38,327 nt of DNA, taken from positions 1 to 38,327 of the forward strand of contig JBGTMJ010000038.1 in NCBI GenBank assembly GCA_041743655.1. Reading direction: 5' to 3'. The stretch comes from JARIHD01 sp041743655 (GTDB lineage Bacteria > Patescibacteriota > Saccharimonadia > Saccharimonadales > UBA4665). Shown one piece after another: positions 7,502-15,811 of this stretch (its first letter is position 1; every line of letters starts with the position of its first letter). A program made the translations under genes and the position numbers. The notes beneath the pieces were generated by a model. That model was not told where the DNA came from. It saw nothing but the letters and a program-made list of their open reading frames with translations, and did no database searches.

Positions 7502-8785
7502 ATGTTTACGAAGCAGACAATTCGCGATATTGATTTACGTGGCAAAAAAGTGCTCATGCGAGCCGACTATAATGTACCAATCGACAATGGTAAGATCACA
7601 GACGACTATCGTGTACAACAGTCGGTCAAGACTATCAAGGCCCTCCTGGAGCAGGATGTCCGCCTGATAATCTGTGCACACCTTGGCCGTCCGGAATCAC
7701 CCAAAGACAAGCAATACAGTCTGCGGCCAGTTGCCGAACGGCTCAGCGAGCTGCTTGGACAGGACGTGCAATTTGTAGAAGATTGTATAGGGCAAGCAGC
7801 AGAACATGCGGCGGAAGCCTTGCAGCCAAAACAGGTTATGCTGCTCGAAAACCTCCGCTTCCACAAAGAAGAGGAAGCAAACGATGATGGGTTTGCGATC
7901 CAACTGGCTAAGCTGGGCGAGGTGTTCGTGCAAGACGGTTTTGGGGTTGTGCACCGGGCACACGCCAGCACAGAAGCTGTTACTCATCACTTGCCAAGCG
8001 TAGCTGGTTTGCTGCTCGAACAGGAAGTAGATAACATTACCCGTGTGATGGAAGCGCCGGAACGGCCACTCATGGCCATTATCGGCGGGGCTAAGATATC
8101 CGACAAGATTGATGTACTGCACCGCTTTATTGAGATTGCCGACTTTATTGCCGTTGGCGGTGCTATGGCTAACACCTTCCTGGCCGCCGAAGGCATAGAT
8201 ATAGCCAAGAGTAAATACGAACCAAACGACGTGCCTATTGCCCGCGATATCCTTACGGCTGCCCGCAAGAAAGCCAAAGAGCAGCGTTTTGTGTTCTACC
8301 TGCCGCAGGACGGTGTAGTCGCCCGGGAAGTAGACAAAACTACCCATACCCGTATTGTCGACTGGGACGCACATCTGATTGCCCAGGTAGAAAGCTACCC
8401 AAGGCAGCCACGCGAAGATAGCCGGGTGATAGCCGACAACGAAAGGATTCTGGACATCGGCCCATTTTCTGGTGCATTTATAGCCGGCGGCATACAGTTA
8501 GCCAACACGGTGGTATGGAACGGCACCATGGGTGTCACCGAAGTACCTGCAGTCCACGGCCCCATAGGACCGTTCTCGCATGGTACGCAGCTGATTATTG
8601 ACGCTATGCTCGGTGAGTACGGGCACCGCCCGTTCAGCCTGGTTGGTGGTGGCGATACCGTTGGTTATCTTGGACAGCGCAAACTCATGAAGGCGTTTAA
8701 CCATGTCTCAACCGGCGGCGGTGCCAGCTTGGAACTCATGGCTGGTCGCAAGCTGCCTGGAGTCGAGGCGCTTCAGGATAAGTAG
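7502..8785 (+). CDS. pgk: Phosphoglycerate kinase
   Basis: Transfers phosphate from 1,3-bisphosphoglycerate to ADP, making ATP in lower glycolysis. The ATG at 7502 gives 427 residues and has a good ribosome site (GGGGTGAGG). Substrate-domain motifs are 'KKVLMRADYNVP', 'LIICAHLGRPES', 'LLENLRFHKEEE' and 'FGVVHRAHAST'. The nucleotide domain has 'GGAKISDKIDVL', 'GGAMANTFLAAEG', 'WNGTMGVTE', 'GGGDTVGYL' and the C-terminal 'STGGGASLELMAGRKLPGV'. It is slightly longer than many bacterial homologues, with an insertion around 'IVDWDAHLIAQVESYPRQP'. It lies between pyk and tpiA in the same direction. Confidence 0.96.
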   Translation: MFTKQTIRDIDLRGKKVLMRADYNVPIDNGKITDDYRVQQSVKTIKALLEQDVRLIICAHLGRPESPKDKQYSLRPVAERLSELLGQDVQFVEDCIGQAAEHAAEALQPKQVMLLENLRFHKEEEANDDGFAIQLAKLGEVFVQDGFGVVHRAHASTEAVTHHLPSVAGLLLEQEVDNITRVMEAPERPLMAIIGGAKISDKIDVLHRFIEIADFIAVGGAMANTFLAAEGIDIAKSKYEPNDVPIARDILTAARKKAKEQRFVFYLPQDGVVAREVDKTTHTRIVDWDAHLIAQVESYPRQPREDSRVIADNERILDIGPFSGAFIAGGIQLANTVVWNGTMGVTEVPAVHGPIGPFSHGTQLIIDAMLGEYGHRPFSLVGGGDTVGYLGQRKLMKAFNHVSTGGGASLELMAGRKLPGVEALQDK

Positions 8786-8839
8786 GTGTATTAATAACAA
8801 TGCTTATGCTAAGCTAGGAGTAAGTATTCAATCAGTATT

Positions 8840-9634
8840 ATGGCAAGAAAAACACTTATTGTTGCAAACTGGAAGATGAACCTGAACACCAGTCAGGCGA
8901 GTATTATGGTGCACCGTTTGCAGGAGCGCGTGCGCACCCACCGTAACATCGAAGTTGTGCTGGCACCAAGCATGCTGACACTGCAGCCACTGAGCACGCA
9001 GATTGACCGCCGCAAATTCCGGCTGGCTGCCCAGAACGCCTACTCAAAAGACGAAGGCGCCTACACTGGCGAGGTATCGTTTACCATGCTGCGCGAACTA
9101 GTCCATTATGTGATTGTCGGGCACTCCGAACGCCGTATATATTTTGGTGAAACCTTACCGATTGTGCGCGACAAGGTAGCTGCGGCTATCCGCAACGAAA
9201 TAGGCCCCATATTATGCGTAGGCGAGACCCAGCAGGAGCGCGAGGACGGACAGACCAAACAGGTATTGCACGACCAAATTGCAACCGCGCTGAGCGACCT
9301 GACCTCTCGGGATATAGACAATGTTGTTATTGCGTATGAACCAATCTGGGCGATCAGTACGTTTGGTGGTGAACTTGCCAAACCGCATGACGTAGAGGAG
9401 GCCATTACTTTTATCCGCTATCAGGTAGAACAATTGTACGGGCAAAAAGTTGCCGAACGGATGCGCGTACTATACGGTGGCAGCGTCGACGACAGTATTG
9501 TGAGCGGGTACCTGGCTGTACCCGGCTGTGACGGTGCATTGGTGGGCGGCGCCAGCCTCAACCCGTACAAATTCGCAGGCATAGTAGAAGCCGCATATCA
9601 TTTGCAACATAATTTAGACCAAGACGATGAATAA
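8840..9634 (+). CDS. tpiA: Triosephosphate isomerase
   Basis: Interconverts dihydroxyacetone phosphate and glyceraldehyde 3-phosphate. A protein of 264 residues with all catalytic signatures: Lys12 in 'ANWKMN', His95 in 'IVGHSERR', Glu167 in 'AYEPIWAIS', and the phosphate-binding 'VLYGGSV' and 'DGALVGGASLNPYKF'. Translation starts 54 nt after pgk. AGGAG at 8816-8820 is about 20 nt from the ATG, too far for a standard Shine-Dalgarno site. TGCTTATGCT at 8801-8810 may be a weak -10 region for an internal promoter. The last 8 nt overlap the start of the next gene, indicating translational coupling. Confidence 0.96.
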   Translation: MARKTLIVANWKMNLNTSQASIMVHRLQERVRTHRNIEVVLAPSMLTLQPLSTQIDRRKFRLAAQNAYSKDEGAYTGEVSFTMLRELVHYVIVGHSERRIYFGETLPIVRDKVAAAIRNEIGPILCVGETQQEREDGQTKQVLHDQIATALSDLTSRDIDNVVIAYEPIWAISTFGGELAKPHDVEEAITFIRYQVEQLYGQKVAERMRVLYGGSVDDSIVSGYLAVPGCDGALVGGASLNPYKFAGIVEAAYHLQHNLDQDDE

Positions 9635-10412
9635 AGAAGAACCCAAAGCAAAGCAAACTAAATCCCACGCCACGTCACAGAACAAAAAGGTATTTGACGT
9701 AGTCCGACCTGGCAAAGTACTGGCCTCGCCGTCATCCCGTCCGGTTATTGTCGGTCATAAACCACAAATACAGGATGACCAGTTTGTGCAGCCCACAGAT
9801 GAGCATCCTACAAACAGTACCCCGTCTGAATCCACCGCTCCCTTAATGAGCCACAACGACGCTACCGAGGTAAAGCCCCTTATCGATAGTGACACAGCCG
9901 TAGCTGAACTGCCCATAGAAGAACAAAAGCCTACCGAAGAAGCCTCAGCGCCTCTGGCTCTCCCTGCTACGGCTTCCCCCGACGAACCGCAGAAAGAGCG
10001 GCAGCCTGTTGAAGAACCGGAACCAGAGCCTGAACCCCAACCCGAGCCCCAGGCCAAGGAGCCAACGCCAAAGCCCTCCCCGGAAAGCCTGGCAGTAAGC
10101 CAAGCGGTAGAAGTAGATAAAGGACAGGAAGACCGGCCTGCCGAACCCCAACCCATCGCTACCAAAACCGAACCGCCCAAAACCGACAAACTTGCTGAAC
10201 TGGTTGACGAGGAAGAACTGCTTGAAAGTGACGAGTTCGACCTAGGCAAAGCGATAGTCTCACATCACAAAGGCCCCACAAGCTGGGGGAAGATACTGCT
10301 TTTATTCCTGTTACTTATAGTGCTGGTAGTTGCAGGACTAGATCTGCTGCTTGACGCAGGTATTGTAACGACCGGCTTTGACGTTCCGCATACGGACTTT
10401 GTCAAAAACTAA
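9627..10412 (+). CDS. Pro/Glu-rich protein with C-terminal membrane anchor
   Basis: A protein of 261 residues that I do not recognise by family. Residues 1-205 are low complexity and presumably disordered, rich in Pro, Glu, Thr and Ala, with a run of alternating Glu-Pro dipeptides near residues 128-140. This is followed by an acidic patch ('LVDEEELLESDEFDLG') and then a single strongly hydrophobic helix near residues 222-244 ('ILLLFLLLIVLVVAGLDLLL') with a short polar tail. That layout suggests a long cytoplasmic arm and a C-terminal anchor, a common CPR design. It overlaps the tpiA end by 8 nt, so it is co-translated with glycolytic genes; a functional link is not shown. Confidence 0.6.
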   Translation: MNKEEPKAKQTKSHATSQNKKVFDVVRPGKVLASPSSRPVIVGHKPQIQDDQFVQPTDEHPTNSTPSESTAPLMSHNDATEVKPLIDSDTAVAELPIEEQKPTEEASAPLALPATASPDEPQKERQPVEEPEPEPEPQPEPQAKEPTPKPSPESLAVSQAVEVDKGQEDRPAEPQPIATKTEPPKTDKLAELVDEEELLESDEFDLGKAIVSHHKGPTSWGKILLLFLLLIVLVVAGLDLLLDAGIVTTGFDVPHTDFVKN

Positions 10413-10439
10413 ATACGATTTTTAGGGGCTTACTGGCCT

Positions 10440-10471
10440 CTTGTTGTCATGTGTTTTAGCACGACAACAAG
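10440..10471 (+). terminator. Stem-loop after the glycolysis operon
   Basis: The 9-nt arms CTTGTTGTC (10440-10448) and GACAACAAG (10463-10471) are perfect complements. A further GTG/CAC pair closes the loop TTTTAG. It lies 27 nt after the stop of the membrane-anchored gene. There is no U-run after it, so it could be an RNA-stabilising or factor-dependent end rather than a classical intrinsic terminator. Confidence 0.5.
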
Positions 10472-10723
10472 CTGTCATTAGGCATTCTCCATCTGTTGAT
10501 TTGCATGATTCCAACATTCTTACATACATAAGTATAAAAAGTTTGGCATGTTCAAAATTATAGTCGTATCATTGTAATGGATATCACATGGTATCCGGCT
10601 GTCTACACATCTATCTTATCTGTAAGCATCTACACTGTAACATGTAATTTAAACTTTTTTGCACCATCCATACCCGAAGGCTTTTCCTGCGGTAGGTCAG
10701 CAAAAGCTGATACCCACGACACA
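10472..10723. other. AT-rich intergenic region
   Basis: A non-coding stretch between the 10440-10471 stem-loop and the minus-strand small genes. I see no convincing gene, RNA or repeat. A short plus-strand frame starting at 10577 (55 codons) has no ribosome site or recognisable composition. Confidence 0.4.
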
Positions 10724-10951
10724 TCAAGTATAACTACTTATTAGAATCGGGTATTCTCCAAGGCCAGTCCCCGGATGCGTTGTCTTGCACTGTTCATAGC
10801 CGAGTGCTTGTTTTTTTAACTCCCGCAACTCAAGCTCCCGCAGTACTGTATGCTCAAGGTGAGCCTTAACCCTCAACGCCAAGTTAGGGAGGTCAGTGCC
10901 ACTACTCTGGCGAATTATTAGAATCAGCTGCTTCTGCTTGCTTAAGCTCAT
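10724..10951 (-). CDS. Possible small protein or frameshifted tail of the upstream gene
   Basis: A minus-strand frame whose best internal ATG (10951) would give 75 residues, overlapping the end of the next minus-strand gene by 50 nt in another frame. The sequence after 'SSGTDLPNLALRVKAHLEH' ('TVLRELELRELKKQALGYE') is helical and protein-like, so this is not obvious noise. It has no ribosome site of its own. One reading is that the 10902-11156 gene once continued into this frame and a frameshift near 10905-10930 split it; another is an overlapping second gene. I cannot decide between them from one sequence. Confidence 0.3.
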   Translation of the reverse strand: MSLSKQKQLILIIRQSSGTDLPNLALRVKAHLEHTVLRELELRELKKQALGYEQCKTTHPGTGLGEYPILISSYT

Positions 10952-11156
10952 CGTAGAACTTGATGGCCAGATGTGCTGCTGCAATGGCTTGACCCTCAAC
11001 CGTCCCATAGCGCTGAAAGTGTTCATCTAATTCAACTACCATCGTATATGCTTGATTCATTCTCGTTACAATTTGTTGATCGGATTCGGGAAGGCTTATA
11101 TGTTCTGACCCTGTATTATCATGTTTACCTACGGATGTTCTAGATCCTTTTGCCAT
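10902..11156 (-). CDS. Small hypothetical protein (84 aa)
   Basis: A protein of 84 residues beginning MAKGSRTSVGKHDNTGSEH. AGGAG sits 6 nt upstream of the ATG on the minus strand, and further upstream TGTTATAGT (complement of 11184-11192) may be an extended -10 box. The middle ('DQQIVTRMNQAYTMVVELDE', 'AAAHLAIKFYDELKQAEAAD') should be largely helical; the start is polar and basic. No membrane segment, cysteine motif or known domain is seen. It is transcribed opposite to its neighbours, in an AT-rich part of the window. I do not recognise the family. Confidence 0.55.
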   Translation of the reverse strand: MAKGSRTSVGKHDNTGSEHISLPESDQQIVTRMNQAYTMVVELDEHFQRYGTVEGQAIAAAHLAIKFYDELKQAEAADSNNSPE

Positions 11157-11256
11157 ACGTATCTCCTAAAGCTTAGTTTTGAAACTATAACATATAAAGA
11201 CGATTTTCATTATTGAGGTATTTCAGTTCGATAAGGCAGAATCACAAGGACGGACC

Positions 11257-11285
11257 TTACAAACTATGTCAGTTTGTTGTATAAT
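11257..11285 (+). promoter_or_regulatory. Promoter of the small membrane protein gene
   Basis: TTACAA (11257-11262) and TATAAT (11280-11285) are spaced 17 bp apart. Transcription is expected near 11292, about 50 nt before the ATG at 11341. The -35 box overlaps one copy of the short palindromic motif AAGGACGGACCTT (11246-11258). Confidence 0.6.
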
Positions 11286-11340
11286 GCAGACGAAAAGTAA
11301 TTAATCCGTACATGGACTCTGTACCATTTAAGAGTTGTCA

Positions 11341-11658
11341 ATGACAGGTGTCACATATAATCATTTCGGTTTTTTGAATGTAGGCGTTCCTGAGTTCTTG
11401 CTTGCCTTAATGCCAATACTTATCATAGTGGCATTCTTAGCTGTTCTTGTTTTGACAGCGTTTTACTTGCTGCAACCTACTAAACAGTTAGAACGACCAC
11501 GCAAACCGAACACTGGAGATTTGGTCTCTTACTTTATTCTCGTATGGCTTTTAAATGCTTTTGGGCTGTTCATAGTCATTATGCTGTGGAGTAAAAATCA
11601 TGTTAAGAATGGTGAATGGTGGGGTTGGTGGGATAGTAAAAAGAGAGGCCATAAGTAG
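11341..11658 (+). CDS. Small two-helix membrane protein (105 aa)
   Basis: With the ATG at 11341 the product has 105 residues; a TTG two codons earlier is an alternative start. AAGAG at 11329-11333 could serve as a weak ribosome site. There are two hydrophobic helices: about residues 18-42 ('LLALMPILIIVAFLAVLVLT') and about 66-83 ('YFILVWLLNAFGLFIVIMLW'). They are joined by a polar loop with 'TKQLERPRKPNTGD' and followed by a Trp-rich basic tail (EWWGWWDSKKRGHK). The tail suggests interfacial anchoring on the cytoplasmic side. No known family is recognised. Confidence 0.55.
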   Translation: MTGVTYNHFGFLNVGVPEFLLALMPILIIVAFLAVLVLTAFYLLQPTKQLERPRKPNTGDLVSYFILVWLLNAFGLFIVIMLWSKNHVKNGEWWGWWDSKKRGHK

Positions 11659-11690
11659 AAGTACAAGGTCCTTCTTGTAGTTATTATAAT

Positions 11691-12335
11691 ATGGTCAGAG
11701 AAGCTGTCACAACTATTAACGCTATACAGTGGTATAGCCGTCATGGAGACGGCCAGTTTGCGAATGCTGAGGAGCTTGACCGTTACGACCATGCCGCCAG
11801 AACTTTGACCCGGAGAGCGGACTTCGCCAGCGTACTTGTCAAGCACATCGTTAATACACCACCTGGCAGTACCCTGGAGATCGCAGCTGGAACCGGCATA
11901 GTATCTGAGGTAATACAGGAACATATTCCAGAAACTATCTATACCGATATCGAGCCGGCAGCAATTGATGCATTGCGGAGACGCCTGGGCACGGCAGCGA
12001 TTGAGCGAGCCGACTTCTTGAACCTTCCGTTTGGCGACCAAAGTTACGATACTGTGATTGGCGTAGGGGCATATAGGTATGTTCCATCGGAAAGAAAGCA
12101 GGAATTCTGGGATGAAATGCACCGTGTTCTTCGGCCGCACGGCAGAGCTTTTATCGCCCAATTTTATCCTAGAGGTTTCCCTTTACGCGGTAGCGATATC
12201 AATGACGGCATGTATCATTGTCAACGACTATTTTCCATGCAGAATGTATGGTCTTACGACGCAAAGATCGACATAGGGCCTCTGTGTGTTAAAACTGGCT
12301 CATATCGTTCGTACGAGTTTCGTCGTCGTGCCTAA
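11691..12335 (+). CDS. Class I SAM-dependent methyltransferase
   Basis: A protein of 214 residues. The SAM-binding motif I is 'TLEIAAGTGIVSEV' (about residues 60-73), followed by the acidic ribose-binding turn 'YTDIEPAAIDAL'. Motif III-like 'RADFLNLPFGDQSYDTVIGV' and 'EMHRVLRPHGRAFIAQFY' are typical of the ubiE/methyltransferase-11 group. The substrate cannot be predicted. It does not show the Glu/His metal-site pattern of Hen1 RNA methyltransferases, which matters because an RNA-repair enzyme gene lies about 200 bp downstream. A TATAAT at 11685-11690 abuts the ATG, so either the start or the promoter reading needs adjustment. I see no good later in-frame start. Confidence 0.75.
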   Translation: MVREAVTTINAIQWYSRHGDGQFANAEELDRYDHAARTLTRRADFASVLVKHIVNTPPGSTLEIAAGTGIVSEVIQEHIPETIYTDIEPAAIDALRRRLGTAAIERADFLNLPFGDQSYDTVIGVGAYRYVPSERKQEFWDEMHRVLRPHGRAFIAQFYPRGFPLRGSDINDGMYHCQRLFSMQNVWSYDAKIDIGPLCVKTGSYRSYEFRRRA

Positions 12336-12414
12336 AATATAAGAAGCTTCTGCAACCTATAAATCGCTGTCGTTGTCGGGTTTGCGATTCATCCAAGCTA
12401 CGATGCCCCATGGC

Positions 12415-12433
12415 TGCAAGGTCCGTCCTTGCA
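12415..12433. repeat. Short perfect hairpin/palindromic motif
   Basis: TGCAAGG (12415-12421) and CCTTGCA (12427-12433) flank the loop TCCGT. The core AAGGTCCGTCCTT is the exact complement of the motif at 11246-11258, and a close relative (CAGGTCTGTCCTT) is at 14785-14797. It lies between the methyltransferase and the RNA-repair gene. No U-run follows, so a terminator role is uncertain. Confidence 0.45.
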
Positions 12434-12540
12434 ATCTGCATAACTGTTCGCCATCGCATTACCTTACAGATATAGTTGTTGCTGGATCGCCGCGTTGTTT
12501 CTACCTCGATTTATAATTTTGGGTACCTCTGTTAAGATAG

Positions 12541-14751
12541 ATGTTACGTATGAGAAAATTTTTATTACTCAGGGGTCTGCCTGGTAGCGGCAAATCACAC
12601 TTTGTAAGTGAGAATAAATTAGAGCCATATACGCTTTCTGCTGACGGCCTGCGTATGTTATATGGCAGCCCCAATCTTGAAGCTAATGGCAAAATGCGTA
12701 TACCTGCTACTAACGACCGAATTGTCTGGCAACAATTACTGCAGCTATTGGAGAATCGTATGTTCCGTGGAGAGCTTGTAATTGTTGACGCTACCCATAC
12801 ACATCCGCGCTCATTTAGTAATTATCAGCAACTCGCCAACAAACACCGCTACCAAGTTATCTGTGTTGACTTTAGCGATGTAGCATTTGACGTTTGCAAT
12901 GAGCGCAACAATAAGCGCGAGGAATATAAAGTTGTACCACCGCTTGAGATGAAGCGAATGTCTGAGAACATGACAAAGACCAGGATGCCACAATGGATTA
13001 CAACAATTCAACCCAGTGAAATGACGTCTTTCCTAAACATAGAACCGAAAGATGTATCCGACTATACTGCAATCCACCATATTGGTGATTTGCAAGGTTG
13101 CTATACGCCGCTTCAAGAATATTTTAATACGTACGGTATACATGACGATGAGCTGTATGTATTTGTTGGTGATTATTTAGATCGTGGCACCGAGAATGTA
13201 CAAGTTATGCAATGGCTGCTCGAAAATTACCACCGGCCAAACTTCATTTTCATCGGAGGTAACCACGAAGCACATTTGCGTAACTGGACCAGAGGCGTCA
13301 AAGCCCGTAGTGCCCAGTTTAACCAGGCTACTGCACCAGAACTGGATGCGGCCAACATCCCACCAAAAAAGGTACATGGCTTTCTGTATCAATTGCGAGA
13401 GATGTTTTATTACACGTTTTACGGTCGCACTGTTCTAGTTACTCACGGCGGCTTAAGCACATTGCCAAAACAGCTTAGCTATATTAATGCCATTCAGTTT
13501 ATAAAAGGAGCGGGTTCGTACGAAGAAGCCGATGTGTGTGATGCATCATTTGCAGCTAACACCCCTGATAACGTATACCAGGTTCATGGTCATCGGAATC
13601 GTTACTCCAGCTCTACCCGTAGTAGCGAGCGCTGTTTTAATCTGGAAGGCAAGATCGAGTTTGGCGGTGAACTTCGTACCGTCACCCTGGCAAAAGAGGG
13701 GTTTGAAGAACGGCCGATCAAAAGTAACATTGATGCGACCCATCTTATTGTTGAACCCGTAGGCGATCTGCCCGGAGAAACCGGAGACGTTACGATCTTA
13801 GTTAAGCAGCTACGATTCAACAAGGATATCTATGAAAAAGCGCAAGCCGGCACCAATATAAGTTCGTTCAACTTTTCCCGTGATGTATTTTACAAAAAAA
13901 CGTGGGACTCCTTTAATGTGCATGCCCGCGGACTCTTTATTAACACCGCAAACAATACAATAGTCGCCCGTTCCTACGAAAAGTTCTTCAATGTCGGTGA
14001 GCGTCCTGAAACGCAAAGAGACACACTTGCTCAAACCTTCGCCTTTCCAGTTCGGGCATGGGTTAAAGAAAATGGCTATTTGGGACTGGTCGGTTACGAT
14101 AGCGGGACTGATGATCTGGTATTTGCCAGCAAGAGCTCCATGTCCAGTGATTTTGCCAAATGGTTGCGGCAGCAATTTGATGAACTTGCGTCACCTAACT
14201 CTAAGCTTAGAAATGATATTATGCTATACCTAAAAAGTGATGGTGGTAAGACGCTAGTATTTGAGGCAATCGAACCTATGAATGATCCACATATTATTCA
14301 TTACGATTCCAAAGCACTAATACTACTCGATATTGTCAATAATAACGTGACTTTTAGCGCTGCCGACAGAAAAGAATGTCACAGAATAGCAAAGATGCTT
14401 AACTGTAAAACAAAAATGCAGGCTGCCGTATTGAAAGATTCCGAGACGCTGCAAAATTGGTTGAATGCTGTGCAGCATTTCGACTATCTTTATAATGGCA
14501 GCCGGGTCGAAGGGTTTGTACTTGAGGATGCCAGAGGCTTAATGGTCAAGGTAAAATTGCCATGGTACGCCTTTTGGCGACAAATGCGCACCCAGCTTGA
14601 GCGCTTGCAATCAGGTAAAAAAGCCCAAATGCCAGCACTGGAAATCAATCGTGAGCTTGCAAAAGCATTTATTGATTTTTTGGGCAACAAGTCTGCCGAG
14701 GACTTAAAAAGTGCAAACATTATCGACTTGCGCAATGAGTTTAATGAGTAA
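12541..14751 (+). CDS. RNA repair enzyme: 5'-kinase, metallophosphatase and Rnl1-like ligase in one chain
   Basis: A protein of 736 residues (733 if the ATG at 12550 is used). Domain 1 is a polynucleotide kinase-like P-loop: 'GLPGSGKS' with Lys18, and a lid-like 'CNERNNKREE'. Domain 2 is a calcineurin-type phosphoesterase with its metal ligands in order: 'GDLQGC' (Asp183), 'GDYLDRG' (Asp211), 'GGNHE' (Asn241/His242), 'THGG' (His302) and 'HGH' (His349/351). Domain 3 resembles T4 RNA ligase 1: 'ARSYEKFFNVGE' (from Arg477), nucleotidyl-accepting Lys509 in 'KENG', 'TLVFEAIEP', 'VEGFVLED' and 'MVKVKLPWY'. The chain could heal and seal broken RNA, for example cleaved tRNA, in the cytosol. The order matches bacterial Pnkp, but the ligase looks Rnl1-type. 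A TATAAT at 12512-12517 is a possible promoter. Confidence 0.85.
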   Translation: MLRMRKFLLLRGLPGSGKSHFVSENKLEPYTLSADGLRMLYGSPNLEANGKMRIPATNDRIVWQQLLQLLENRMFRGELVIVDATHTHPRSFSNYQQLANKHRYQVICVDFSDVAFDVCNERNNKREEYKVVPPLEMKRMSENMTKTRMPQWITTIQPSEMTSFLNIEPKDVSDYTAIHHIGDLQGCYTPLQEYFNTYGIHDDELYVFVGDYLDRGTENVQVMQWLLENYHRPNFIFIGGNHEAHLRNWTRGVKARSAQFNQATAPELDAANIPPKKVHGFLYQLREMFYYTFYGRTVLVTHGGLSTLPKQLSYINAIQFIKGAGSYEEADVCDASFAANTPDNVYQVHGHRNRYSSSTRSSERCFNLEGKIEFGGELRTVTLAKEGFEERPIKSNIDATHLIVEPVGDLPGETGDVTILVKQLRFNKDIYEKAQAGTNISSFNFSRDVFYKKTWDSFNVHARGLFINTANNTIVARSYEKFFNVGERPETQRDTLAQTFAFPVRAWVKENGYLGLVGYDSGTDDLVFASKSSMSSDFAKWLRQQFDELASPNSKLRNDIMLYLKSDGGKTLVFEAIEPMNDPHIIHYDSKALILLDIVNNNVTFSAADRKECHRIAKMLNCKTKMQAAVLKDSETLQNWLNAVQHFDYLYNGSRVEGFVLEDARGLMVKVKLPWYAFWRQMRTQLERLQSGKKAQMPALEINRELAKAFIDFLGNKSAEDLKSANIIDLRNEFNE

Positions 14752-15255
14752 ATTACAGCACCTTGGATAAGCACCTTCTGCTGCCAGGTCTGTCCTTCTA
14801 ATCTCATGTACTAGAAGATACCGCGTCATCCTCTGACAATTAATTCACACGTTTGCTATCCGTTTGAGGTACGACCTCTAGCACTAAAGATGAATATTAT
14901 TTATACATTCAGGATCCAATTCAGAGCAAAGAAAATGGCTATTCAGAGAGGGAAGCATTTAGTGTAGCTGAAGGCTATGTACCAAGGGTCTGACCTTTGT
15001 AACGAAAATCGTCCTTTATGACCTGCCAAACAGATTCTCCGAAGCAAGTAAAGGTTCAGCATCGTCGATGATGGTGTTACAAAGACGTACCTTGCAAAGC
15101 TCATACTTCACAACGCAGTGAAAAGTAAGGCTAACTGTCCCTAGCCACTACGTCTTTAATAACCTTGAGCGCTGACAGAGAGTAAGAATGTTTGCAGATA
15201 AAAGTTATGTAACTTTGTATGGTTACAGTACCAATTAATTCATAGGAGAAACTTC
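14752..15255. other. Gene-poor intergenic region
   Basis: About 500 bp with no frame that looks like a gene. It holds a relative of the AAGGTCCGTCCTT motif (14785-14797) and a partly similar AAGGGTCTGACCTT stretch near 14993. Short protein-like fragments near 15063-15145 could be decayed coding sequence, but I recognise no family. The end (from about 15190) is probably the leader of the small membrane protein gene. Confidence 0.4.
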
Positions 15256-15402
15256 ATGCTACTAGCTGTCGCTGTTATTCTTGCAATACTCTGGCTTTTA
15301 GGCTTTATCGAAGAGATCGGTGGTGGCTTAATCCACATCATTTTAGTTATCGCAGTGATTGTCTTCGTCTATCATCTCATTACTGTTCGACGTCCCGTAT
15401 AA
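15256..15402 (+). CDS. lmo0937-like (DUF5670) small membrane protein
   Basis: A protein of 48 residues with AGGAG 7 nt before its ATG. It starts MLLAVAVILAILWLLGF, then a polar Gly-rich turn (IEEIGGG), then a second helix (LIHIILVIAVIVFVYHLI), and ends VRRPV. This two-helix pattern with a central Gly-Gly-Gly and C-terminal arginines matches the lmo0937 family of tiny membrane proteins. Their function is unknown, although they are often linked to envelope stress. No operon partner is obvious: the next small membrane gene is 93 nt downstream with its own ribosome site. Confidence 0.75.
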   Translation: MLLAVAVILAILWLLGFIEEIGGGLIHIILVIAVIVFVYHLITVRRPV

Positions 15403-15495
15403 GCGATCCCGCGCCAATCACTTAAACTGAACGTGGACGTCAGGCATATATCGTCGTGAACTGCTAACTATAGATAACGAAAGGATAATTACATC

Positions 15496-15669
15496 ATGAG
15501 ACACTCATCAATGGCTGGTTTTATTTATCTAATAGTTGGTTTAATTGTTGCTTACAGCCAGGGCTATTTAGTTGGTTTGACCTCTATAGGCAACCTGCTT
15601 TCAGCTATGTTAGCAATTATAGGTTGGCCGCTACTTTTGTTAGGTATTAATCTCCACATAGCTCTGTAA
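15496..15669 (+). CDS. Small membrane protein (57 aa)
   Basis: A protein of 57 residues with AAGGA about 10 nt upstream of the ATG. It has two hydrophobic segments, 'SMAGFIYLIVGLIVAY' and 'LLSAMLAIIGWPLLLLGINL', joined by 'SQGYLVGLTSIGN'. It resembles short two-helix membrane proteins seen widely in bacteria, but I cannot assign a function. Same direction as the lmo0937-like gene upstream. Confidence 0.6.
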   Translation: MRHSSMAGFIYLIVGLIVAYSQGYLVGLTSIGNLLSAMLAIIGWPLLLLGINLHIAL

Positions 15670-15811
15670 GAAGTTTTTTGCAAGGTTCGTCTTTTTTGAG
15701 CGGCTTATCCTGCAAAGTGCTGACCCTTTACGAAGATGGTTTGCCATTACCGCGAGTTGGTTCTAAGCCAATACGCCTTCTCATGAGAGGACAATTTGGC
15801 AGAGTTTATAA

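Noticed and set aside
7697..8374. 225-codon minus-strand frame
   Set aside because: It is antisense to pgk, whose motifs are unambiguous.
9755..10249. 164-codon minus-strand frame, Ser/Gly-rich
   Set aside because: It is the antisense of the Pro/Glu-rich repeat region of the membrane-anchored gene; its composition is a by-product of that repeat and it has no ribosome site.
10577..10744. 55-codon plus-strand frame in the intergenic region
   Set aside because: It has no ribosome site and an unconvincing sequence, and it runs into the minus-strand gene area.
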